Shown here: positions 17,175 through 23,892 of the stretch, piece by piece
Position numbering within the stretch: the stretch's first letter is position 1
Layout: each line of letters opens with the position of its first letter
Assembly (NCBI GenBank): GCA_022701635.1
Contig: JAKOOD010000116.1
Span: 1 to 44,410, forward strand
Length of the DNA stretch: 44,410 nt
DNA from: Burkholderiaceae bacterium
GTDB lineage: Bacteria > Pseudomonadota > Gammaproteobacteria > Burkholderiales > Burkholderiaceae_D
Direction of reading: 5' to 3'
Position numbers and translations under genes: made by a program
The notes under the pieces: model-generated
The model's database searches: none
Told to the model about the DNA's origin: nothing
What the model saw: only the letters and a program-made list of their open reading frames with translations

Positions 17175-18191
17175 ATGTTCACAGCAGAGAGTTTACTCCA
17201 GCCGATCAGCGCCGACCGCCCCGCCGGCGCCGACCTGAGCTTTTCTTCCGACATGGACGCCATCGTCCACGCCCGCAAGTTCGACGATCCCTCGCTCGAC
17301 CAAGGCGAGTGGCTGACCGACCTGAAGGAAGCCGACTGGGACTTCGTCGTCAAGCGCTGCGCCGCCCTGCTCGCCGGCACCAGCAAGGACCTGCGCCTGG
17401 CCGTGTGGCTGACCGAGGCCGCCGCCAAGCGGCATGCCCTGGCCGGCCTGGCCGAAGGCTTGCGCGTGGTCGGCGGCCTAGTGGCACGCTTCTGGGACGA
17501 CGGGCTGTACCCGGAAGCCGAGGATGGCGACCAGGAGCAGCGCATCGGCAACCTGGCCTGGATCCTGGCGCGCATTCCCGGCCTGCTCAAGGACATCCCG
17601 GTCACCGACGGCAACGGCGCCTGGACCCTGCTCGACTTCGAGACCGCGCGCAAGGCCAACCTGGACGAGGGCCGCCGCCTGGCGGAGATGGAAGCGGCGC
17701 GCCGCAACAACCCGGCCGCCTTCCGCAGCGCCTTCGCGCGCGACGCGCAAGCCTGCCTGGATGCGCTGCTCGACCTCGAACATGCCGCCGACGCGCGCCT
17801 GGGCGCCGACGCCCCCGCCTTCGTGGCGGCGCGCGACGCCGTGCAGGACCTGCTGCGCATGATGCCGGCACCGGGCGAACCGCCGCCGCTCGCCGTCGAC
17901 GAGGGACAGGCCGCGCCGTCCGCGACCCCGTTCGCTGCCGATCCGTACGCCGCCCCGGCCCACGCCGGGCCGCCCGGCGCGATCGTCAACCGCCAGCAAG
18001 CCATCGCCCAGCTGCGCGTGATCGCCGACTTTTTCCGCCGCACCGAGCCGCACAGCCCGGTTTCCTACTTCGCCGACAAGGCGGCCAGCGCGGGCGAGCA
18101 GGACTTGCACACCTGGCTGCGTTCGGTGGTCAAGGATTCGGCGTCGCTGGCGCACATCGAGGAATTGCTGGGGGTGCCGCCGCAGGCGTGA
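17175..18191 (+). CDS. tssA: TssA sheath-assembly protein (short type)
   Basis: This 338-aa protein has the ImpA_N domain at the start: LLQPISADRPAGADL, then DWDFVVKRCAALLAGTSKDL and the WLTEAAAKRHALAGLAEGL and FWDDGLYPEAEDGD stretches. A shorter C-terminal helical region (about 275-338) holds QLRVIADFFRRTEPHSPVSY and a terminal LLGVPP. TssA caps the growing tube and sheath and docks at the baseplate. The length matches the short TssA class rather than the long forms of over 450 residues. The ATG at 17175 has AAGGA just upstream at 17165-17169. It is the last gene of the plus-strand block that begins with the TagX-like gene, and it faces a minus-strand exported-protein gene. Confidence 0.93.
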   Translation: MFTAESLLQPISADRPAGADLSFSSDMDAIVHARKFDDPSLDQGEWLTDLKEADWDFVVKRCAALLAGTSKDLRLAVWLTEAAAKRHALAGLAEGLRVVGGLVARFWDDGLYPEAEDGDQEQRIGNLAWILARIPGLLKDIPVTDGNGAWTLLDFETARKANLDEGRRLAEMEAARRNNPAAFRSAFARDAQACLDALLDLEHAADARLGADAPAFVAARDAVQDLLRMMPAPGEPPPLAVDEGQAAPSATPFAADPYAAPAHAGPPGAIVNRQQAIAQLRVIADFFRRTEPHSPVSYFADKAASAGEQDLHTWLRSVVKDSASLAHIEELLGVPPQA

Positions 18192-18206
18192 CGCGTCGTT
18201 CAATAC

Positions 18207-18235
18207 GGCACGCCGCCCTTCGGAAGCGGCGCGCC
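18207..18235. terminator. GC-rich hairpin after tssA, possible transcription stop
   Basis: The inverted repeat GGCACGCCGC and GCGGCGCGCC can pair over ten bases with one mismatch around a nine-base loop (CCTTCGGAA). It lies 15 bases after the tssA stop, between two convergent genes, where a two-way terminator would be expected. No T-tract follows on either strand, so classical Rho-independent stopping is not certain. Confidence 0.4.
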
Positions 18236-18297
18236 GGCGCCGGCGATGAGCAATGCGGCAAGGCGGTATTGGACAGGGCAAAGAGGAGAATACCGGT

Positions 18298-19287
18298 TCA
18301 TTCATGGTTTCTCGGCGATCGCGCCGGGAATGATGGTGCGGACGGAGAGCCGGCCGGACAATCGGCAACGCAGAACGGTTTTTCCCGGTTCTTCGCAAGT
18401 TGGGCGTCGCTGATCGGATTCGTATCGACCTTCATATGCACGTCGTTCGGCACCCGGTACATGAACGGCACGACGGGATCCGCATGACGCGCGAACGCGA
18501 CTTCCCCCAGCCCGTACCGGCGTGTCCTGTCCTTCGGCGCGGAGCGGGCCGGCGCTTCCTCGTGGAGCGCCTTGATGCCGGCCCAGCCGGGCGCCGCGTT
18601 GGCCGCGCTCATGCAACTGTCCGGATCCGGTCCGGGGCACATCGCCTTCAGCGCCGTATCGTAGAAGTTCAGGAACAACCAGGTCGCGCCATTGCGCTTG
18701 GCAGGATCCTCGGGCGCCAGATACACCGCCTTGCCGACGACGAAGACGCGGTCTCCGGTCGGCTTGCCGGTGCGCGGCGACAAGGCGCGGCCCGCGCTGT
18801 CGAATCCGACGAGGAAGAAGATATTGTCGAAAGCGGCGGGCGCGACCAGGTAGGGATTGACCCGCGCGGCTTTACGCATGGTATCGCCCTCTTCGCCGCC
18901 GTTGCCATCGGATGCGAGATGCAGCCACCACCGGAACGGCCATGCGGCCGGGGCCGCGACCTCGCCGGCAGACAGGAAGTCGGCGCGCTTGACCCACCCT
19001 CTCTCTCCATCGACGTTGCAGCGCACCCAGCCGTCCGATGCCTTTGCGACGCAGGCGCGCCAATCGCCCTCGAGGCCGGCCACTGTCTTGTCGCGCAGCG
19101 TCAAGCGCGGCGCCGTGTCGTTCTTGTTATTGTAGAGCGCAAGCTTGCCGCCCACGGGAAAGATCGGCCGCACCAGGTCGTTCCCGAAATTGGTATAGGC
19201 GACGCCGTCGACCGATCCGGCCTGGGCAGCGCTCACCACGAATAGCGCGGGCAATATCGCCCGCCAAAGCCATTCGACGCGCATCAC
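18298..19287 (-). CDS. Exported SH3-like protein, orphan immunity candidate
   Basis: This 329-aa protein has a signal peptide (ending in VSAAQA). Residues about 50-105 look like a bacterial SH3 domain (WVRCNVDGERGWVKRADFLS). The rest has WLFLNFYDTALKAM and four further Cys in pairs (CPGPDPDSC and CVADC), suited to disulphides in the periplasm. I do not recognise a precise family. It is the last gene of module B, 165 bases after another exported protein, and has no effector gene of its own. Its position in a run of signal-peptide proteins behind a vgrG suggests an extra immunity protein, but that is inference. Two ATGs in tandem open the frame, and either could be used. Confidence 0.75.
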   Translation of the reverse strand: MMRVEWLWRAILPALFVVSAAQAGSVDGVAYTNFGNDLVRPIFPVGGKLALYNNKNDTAPRLTLRDKTVAGLEGDWRACVAKASDGWVRCNVDGERGWVKRADFLSAGEVAAPAAWPFRWWLHLASDGNGGEEGDTMRKAARVNPYLVAPAAFDNIFFLVGFDSAGRALSPRTGKPTGDRVFVVGKAVYLAPEDPAKRNGATWLFLNFYDTALKAMCPGPDPDSCMSAANAAPGWAGIKALHEEAPARSAPKDRTRRYGLGEVAFARHADPVVPFMYRVPNDVHMKVDTNPISDAQLAKNREKPFCVADCPAGSPSAPSFPARSPRNHE

Positions 19288-19452
19288 CCATGCTCATACA
19301 AAAGAGCGGCGGTTTCTTTATGCACTGCTGCGGCTAGCGGCGTGCATTCAAACGGGACGGCGACCATTTCAGGTAAGCTCATGGCGATCATTTATTTTGG
19401 AGGTGGGTTGCATGTATGACCCTGCAGTGGCGGCAGATACGAATTCAACCGG

Positions 19453-20379
19453 CTACTGCAACGCTTTGGCCAAAGCTGCTTTGGCGATTTTCATGTCGCT
19501 CGTCGCGGGAGTCCGGTTGATGGTCTCCGCCAAGGCCTTCTCAGCGACGACGACGTCATCGGAAGACACCGACACAACGCCGATCACCTGCTTTTTGGTT
19601 TGATCGCGGAACATCGCAAGGTAGTATAACTTTCGATTTTTTTCATATCGGCTTGACGCCAACACTTCCGTGCATCTCGCGCCTGGGTCGAACACGGTGT
19701 GGGCGGTCGCGGCCGGCGCAGCGCCAGATTCGGCGATGAACTGGCATTGTTGTGCGTCTCTATTCTGCAGGATCGCGAAGAACGATGCCGGATCGGAGAT
19801 GAAATCGCGGTCCGATATACGCCACCCAGGGTAAGCCTTGGTGAGGTAAGCGAGCCGCGCCAGTCGAACGCCCTGGGTGCCCGCGGCGGGATTCTGCCGG
19901 GTGCCCTCGATTGGCGCCGATGGCACCGCTTCGGTCAGCGCCTCGTCAGTGATGATATCGCGCAAACCATCGCGCACCAAGTAGCGATAACCCCGGTCAA
20001 TATCCTCGCGTGTTTCGCGCGATAGATACTCGATGGCAATGTAGTCCTTGTTGTTCATCTCGAACGGTGTCATAGACACGATATCCATGCAATGTGGATA
20101 ATTGACACCCCGATCCGAGCCCACCAATTCGATGAAGCCAGGACCCCTGCCGCCAGCGGGAGCGGTCACGATACCGCAGCTCGGTACGGAATTGCCCTTG
20201 TCGTAATACATCGTGGGTACGTTATCGGGGATGGACAACTTTGCAGTGGGTTTTGCTTCATATGGCTTCCAGCCCTGCTGGCGCAGGTAGCGTCCGGTAT
20301 CGACGGCCTCGGTCGCGAAGAGGGATTTAGTACAGACCGAAATTGCCAACGCAACAACGAGGTAGGTGGTTTTGCTCAT
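19453..20379 (-). CDS. Exported protein, immunity candidate beside a broken effector
   Basis: This 308-aa protein has a signal peptide (VVALAISVCTKSLFA) and a mature part I cannot assign to a family, with four Cys in the mature sequence. Its ATG overlaps the stop of an effector-like fragment (20376-20672) in an ATGA junction, as the 186-aa partner gene does with its effector gene at 21412-21415. I infer that it was the immunity protein of that effector and has outlived it. Base composition is lower in GC than the secretion genes, in line with recent arrival. A role as an active defence against siblings or neighbours is possible. Confidence 0.75.
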   Translation of the reverse strand: MSKTTYLVVALAISVCTKSLFATEAVDTGRYLRQQGWKPYEAKPTAKLSIPDNVPTMYYDKGNSVPSCGIVTAPAGGRGPGFIELVGSDRGVNYPHCMDIVSMTPFEMNNKDYIAIEYLSRETREDIDRGYRYLVRDGLRDIITDEALTEAVPSAPIEGTRQNPAAGTQGVRLARLAYLTKAYPGWRISDRDFISDPASFFAILQNRDAQQCQFIAESGAAPAATAHTVFDPGARCTEVLASSRYEKNRKLYYLAMFRDQTKKQVIGVVSVSSDDVVVAEKALAETINRTPATSDMKIAKAALAKALQ

Positions 20380-20672
20380 TTTGATCTTTCTTTTGTATGT
20401 TCGATAATAGCCTTTGTAATTTTGAAACCAAAACGTGTCTTTTTGATTGGATCAGTATTGTTCAGGTCGAGAAAGCGTGCATAGCCAGCCTTACAAGCTG
20501 AAGCATTCTTAGCAAGCCCCTGACGATTGGAATCGAGATCACTCCATAGGCCCCAGGCAAACGCCACATCGCGTGTGCTGTGGGCCGTAAAACCGCCGTT
20601 GATAGCTGTCGAAATGAAAATCAGGTCGTTCTTGTCGGCGTACTTGCTGAGCTTGTAGGACGTGCCGAAGTT
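20376..20672 (-). pseudogene. C-terminal remnant of a GH19-like cell-wall effector
   Basis: Reading back from the stop at 20376, about 98 sense codons are open before an in-frame TGA at 20673-20675. The translation looks like the end of a real protein: YKLSKYADKNDLIFIST, then AINGGFTAHSTR and a soluble tail ending HTKERSK. The INGG motif followed by an Arg matches the end of GH19-like lysozymes, for example VNGGGNGYANR in the 764-aa effector of this window. No ATG opens the fragment; a GTG at 20567 could give only 63 residues. Its stop overlaps the ATG of the 308-aa gene by four bases. I read it as an effector whose front has been deleted. The GH19 assignment rests on one short motif. Confidence 0.6.
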
Positions 20673-20773
20673 TCAGAACGATCTTTCCGGTATTTCAGAT
20701 GAGCCGCCTGCGTGGGATGGCAAGCGCCAAGCGCCACCACAGCAAGGGAAATCGTCAACGTATTCTCGGTCAT
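20621..20773 (-). pseudogene. 5' remnant of a lipoprotein gene fused out of frame to the effector tail
   Basis: A 50-codon frame opens at ATG 20773 with MTENTLTISLAVVALGAC, a credible lipoprotein signal (lipobox LGAC). It then reads HPTQAAHLKYRKDRS before turning into low-quality sequence that runs out of frame through the GH19-like remnant and stops at 20621. This looks like the start of a small exported protein gene, probably an immunity gene, joined by deletion near 20680-20700 to the tail of an effector. It lies 81 bases after the stop of the 186-aa gene. It could instead be a chance signal-like stretch. Confidence 0.4.
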
Positions 20774-20854
20774 CGTTTGTATTCTCGGCTGCTTGCATCA
20801 ATTGCAATACCCCCAGGTCGCGCAAGAAATCGCGCGAATTAACGGCATACAAGG

Positions 20855-21415
20855 TCACGGGCCTTGCTCGAGCGCGACTGAGAAGCCCACGGTCTGTTCG
20901 TCTTCGCGCGATAGGCTGATCACCGGCGTCCCCAGCCTGCTGAGCTTCTTGTCGCCGGCATACACGTAGCGCACGAAGTCCTTGCCGCTCTTGGTGGGCT
21001 TGCCGAGCCTGGACTGCATCTGCGCCTTGAGCGGCGCGTAACGATCCGCCGCCAGGAACAACTGGATCGCCATCACGTAGTTGGTAGGGGTCGCGGCGCC
21101 CTCGCGCGTGGTGATCTTCATATTGCGGATGCCGGTCCCGGCATCGCAGCGGTAGGCCGCGTCCACGCCATATTCGTCCTTCTGCTGATCGGTGCGCTGG
21201 CAATAGGACGTCACCAATTGGTGGAACCCGGCGCTGCTGATGCGGAAAGCCTTGTAGTCGATCAGGGACGCCATGATTCTGTTCAAAGGCGCTTCGGCGG
21301 GCGCCACCAATCTTTGCCCCTGCGTCGTCTCGGCCTGGGCACCGCCGACGCAGCCGAGGCCGATCAATGCGGCGAATGCCGCCCGTAAGCAGGTTTGCTC
21401 TACCAATTTTTTCAT
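20855..21415 (-). CDS. Exported partner protein of the 645-aa effector, immunity candidate
   Basis: This 186-aa protein has a signal peptide (ending in GGAQA, before ETTQG) and a mature part of about 157 residues with two Cys, possibly one disulphide (SYCQRTD and YRCDAG). I do not recognise a family. Its ATG overlaps the stop of the 645-aa effector gene by four bases (ATGA, 21412-21415), which points to translational coupling and a fixed partnership. The effector has two wall-active domains and the Ivy-like protein upstream may guard one of them, so this protein may guard the other. That division of labour is inference. Confidence 0.8.
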   Translation of the reverse strand: MKKLVEQTCLRAAFAALIGLGCVGGAQAETTQGQRLVAPAEAPLNRIMASLIDYKAFRISSAGFHQLVTSYCQRTDQQKDEYGVDAAYRCDAGTGIRNMKITTREGAATPTNYVMAIQLFLAADRYAPLKAQMQSRLGKPTKSGKDFVRYVYAGDKKLSRLGTPVISLSREDEQTVGFSVALEQGP

Positions 21416-23349
21416 TCCATTACCGCCTTATCGATGCTTGCTGTTGGGTCCATCAGGTCGGAGCGTCGCTGGAAAGGCGGCCGCCCCCTGAGCGTCAGAT
21501 ACTCGACCTTCGGACTCTTCGTACTGCTGTACATTTCCAGATGTAACATGGAAAACGACAAGCCCTGCAGCTTGCCCACATGTCCGAGAACCTTGCCACG
21601 TTTGATTTCCTCGTTGGCCTTCACCTCGATATCGGCCGCCTTGACCTCGCCGTAGCGCGCGATGAAGCTGCCGTGGTCGACTTCGATTACCCAAGTGCCC
21701 AGGTAAAAGGCGTACACCTGCACGACCTTGCCATCCGCCATTGCGCGTACCGGCGTGCCGACCGGCGCATACAGGTCGATGCCCGCGTGCTTGCGGCCAT
21801 TGGAGCGGTTTGCGCCGAAATTCCGGCCGCCGCTTTTGTATGATACGGACGGCCGATGCTCAAGTGGAAACAACAGGCCGGAAATTACTTTCCCGTCCAC
21901 GTCCTTGGCCGGCGCGGGCGGCTCGGCTGCCTTCTTGATCGCGACGGCTTTTGGATGGCCATTCTGGCTACGCGTCGTCTCCACGTCGACGGCCGGTGCG
22001 TCCGCCAGCTTGGCGGTAGGCGCCGGAGCGGGCGTCGCGGCTGGTTTCGGCTGAGGGGTGGAATCAGATGTCGGCGTCGGCGCCGGTGCCGACGTGACAG
22101 TAGCGGGCACTGGCGGCGCGCCGTCCGTCCCTGTCGGCGCCAGCGCGGCAGCCGCAGGCGCGGCGCTGACCGCGCTATCGGCAACAGGCGCTACGGCATT
22201 GGGCGCCGCATGCGCTACCGCGTCACCCGGCGGCGCGGACGACGCCGCTTCGCTTCCTTCATCTTCCGACTTAATATAAGGCAGACTCTCCCACAATGCG
22301 GAGTTGATGTCGAGCTGGTCGATCTGATCCTCTTCCACATCGATCGTTGCGACCTCGGGGACGACGGAAGCAGGTGCGACCGGCGCTGCATTGGGCGGCG
22401 CCGGGCTCGCCCCTGCAGGCTTCGGCATGGGCAAGGGTGCCGGCTTCGATACGGATAGCTGCGCCGCGTGCGCGCTGCCGCTGTCCGCTCTGGGGCCTGC
22501 CGGCTGCGTCGCGGGCCGCTTGGCGGCGGGCGGCGGGGGCCCGGGAAGGCCTTTATGCGGCTGCGTCGTTGCACACACCTTGGATTTGGGACTGAGGCAG
22601 GCCACGGTCTGTACCGAATCCTGGATCACGCCGTTGCGCAGCTGCTTCCACCCGCCGGCGAGGCGGGCCACCCAGATCTCGTATTGGTCGCCGATACTGA
22701 AGCCGCGGATCGTACTGATCAGACCTTGACTGTCCGTGGCCGCCGTCTCGTGCAGCACACCGTTGCGCTTGACCTGCACCTTGAGACCGGCGATCGGCGT
22801 TTTGGTGTCCTTTTCCGCGAACACCAGATTCATGTGCCCGCAGCAGCCGAGATCGTATCCACCCAGCAGTTCAACATAATGCGAGACCTTAGTACCGAGG
22901 CCATCCTGCGGATCCTGTTCACCGTCTGACCTGAGAAACTGGATCACGCCTGGATGCGCAACACTGCCGAAGCCCTTCAAGTGAGCACCGGCGATAATGC
23001 CAGATTCGGTAATCGCAACGCCGTTCATCGTCTTGCCGATGAACTGGTCGAGCTTGAACTGCTTCATGCGCTTGCACAGCAACGCGACCCATTCGTGCGC
23101 GGCTGTGTCCTGAGCACCTTCGCTGTCGCGGAATTGCTGCAGCGATTCGATGCCGTGCTTGCCCTTCCATTCGCCTTTCCAATCGTTCTTGCCGGTGCCG
23201 TCCGCCTCGTAATAACCCAGGTCGATCAATGCGCTTTCGCCGAACTGATACTTGCCGACATAGCCGGCATAGTTGATCACACTGCTGTTGGAACCGGCCT
23301 CGCGCTTGAACAAGGCTTTTAGGAAGGCGTCGGTATCTCCTTTGCTCAT
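21412..23349 (-). CDS. T6SS effector: lysozyme-like N-terminus plus M23-like C-terminus
   Basis: This 645-aa protein has no signal peptide. Residues 1-165 look like a lysozyme/transglycosylase-type domain: a Glu in FKREAGS (about 17), YVGKYQFGESALIDLGYY, and IIAGAHLKGFGSV, which recalls the AAHLGGAGG motif of such enzymes. A beta domain follows (about 168-262, IAGLKVQVKRNGVLHE), then a long Pro/Ala-rich linker (about 265-490). The C-terminal M23 domain (about 500-625) has HAGIDLYAPVGTPV (about 523) but reads MLHLE where HLHFE is usual (about 601), so the catalytic His is Met. The N-terminal domain may be the working part. GGAAGG-like Shine-Dalgarno sequence precedes the ATG, which lies 15 bases after the Ivy-like gene; the 186-aa partner overlaps its stop. 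Confidence 0.85.
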   Translation of the reverse strand: MSKGDTDAFLKALFKREAGSNSSVINYAGYVGKYQFGESALIDLGYYEADGTGKNDWKGEWKGKHGIESLQQFRDSEGAQDTAAHEWVALLCKRMKQFKLDQFIGKTMNGVAITESGIIAGAHLKGFGSVAHPGVIQFLRSDGEQDPQDGLGTKVSHYVELLGGYDLGCCGHMNLVFAEKDTKTPIAGLKVQVKRNGVLHETAATDSQGLISTIRGFSIGDQYEIWVARLAGGWKQLRNGVIQDSVQTVACLSPKSKVCATTQPHKGLPGPPPPAAKRPATQPAGPRADSGSAHAAQLSVSKPAPLPMPKPAGASPAPPNAAPVAPASVVPEVATIDVEEDQIDQLDINSALWESLPYIKSEDEGSEAASSAPPGDAVAHAAPNAVAPVADSAVSAAPAAAALAPTGTDGAPPVPATVTSAPAPTPTSDSTPQPKPAATPAPAPTAKLADAPAVDVETTRSQNGHPKAVAIKKAAEPPAPAKDVDGKVISGLLFPLEHRPSVSYKSGGRNFGANRSNGRKHAGIDLYAPVGTPVRAMADGKVVQVYAFYLGTWVIEVDHGSFIARYGEVKAADIEVKANEEIKRGKVLGHVGKLQGLSFSMLHLEMYSSTKSPKVEYLTLRGRPPFQRRSDLMDPTASIDKAVME

Positions 23350-23364
23350 GTCAGCCCGCCTTCC

Positions 23365-23892
23365 CTATTGCGGCTGGCCGAGCAGGCGCTGCTCGGCCGT
23401 GGAGGGTGCGCCCAGGAACTCCGACTGCGCGTCCAGATTCAGCTTGCCGATCATCCTGCGCGCCGCCGGATCATAAAGTAGCCGCAGCGATATCTCGTCG
23501 CAACGGTGAGCCTGGCAGGCGTCATAGACGATCCATTGGTTGCCGGTAGCGTGATCGACGCGCAGCGTGGGATCCGGTGCGGGTCCGCTGAGTAGGCGTT
23601 TCTTCAGCGGCACCCTGATCTTGTCCGCCTTTGCCAGGCTGGACGAGGCAAGCAACGCATCGAATTGCCTGGCGAAGGCGCCCTGGTAGTAATTCTTGCC
23701 GTCGACGACATTGTTGTCCTTGCTGAGCAGATTGAAGAGCTGCGTGCGGTAGGGTTCGAGCTGCGCCGCGCTGGCGGCGGGCTGACCGGCACGCGGCGCG
23801 TCGGCGATAGCTGTCACGCAGGCGACACCTAGCGCGCTCACGATCAGCAGCGAGGCAAAGCGGTTCTTCCTAATCATATTGAGTATCCTCAT
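23365..23892 (-). CDS. Ivy-family lysozyme inhibitor-like exported protein, probable immunity
   Basis: This 175-aa protein has a signal peptide (cleaved near VTAIADA) and a mature domain resembling Ivy, the periplasmic inhibitor of C-type lysozyme and of lytic transglycosylases. It has a WIVYDACQAHRC stretch (Cys-Gln-Ala-His-Arg-Cys at about 125-130) where Ivy has the CKPHDC inhibitory loop, followed by LRLLYDPAARRMIGKL as in Ivy. It sits between VgrG-B and a lysozyme-like effector, so I infer that it protects the producer from that effector. It overlaps the end of vgrG by 23 bases. The ATG at 23877 is an alternative, with GAGGA eight bases upstream and Arg-Lys directly before the signal helix. 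The family call is by motif. Confidence 0.8.
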   Translation of the reverse strand: MRILNMIRKNRFASLLIVSALGVACVTAIADAPRAGQPAASAAQLEPYRTQLFNLLSKDNNVVDGKNYYQGAFARQFDALLASSSLAKADKIRVPLKKRLLSGPAPDPTLRVDHATGNQWIVYDACQAHRCDEISLRLLYDPAARRMIGKLNLDAQSEFLGAPSTAEQRLLGQPQ

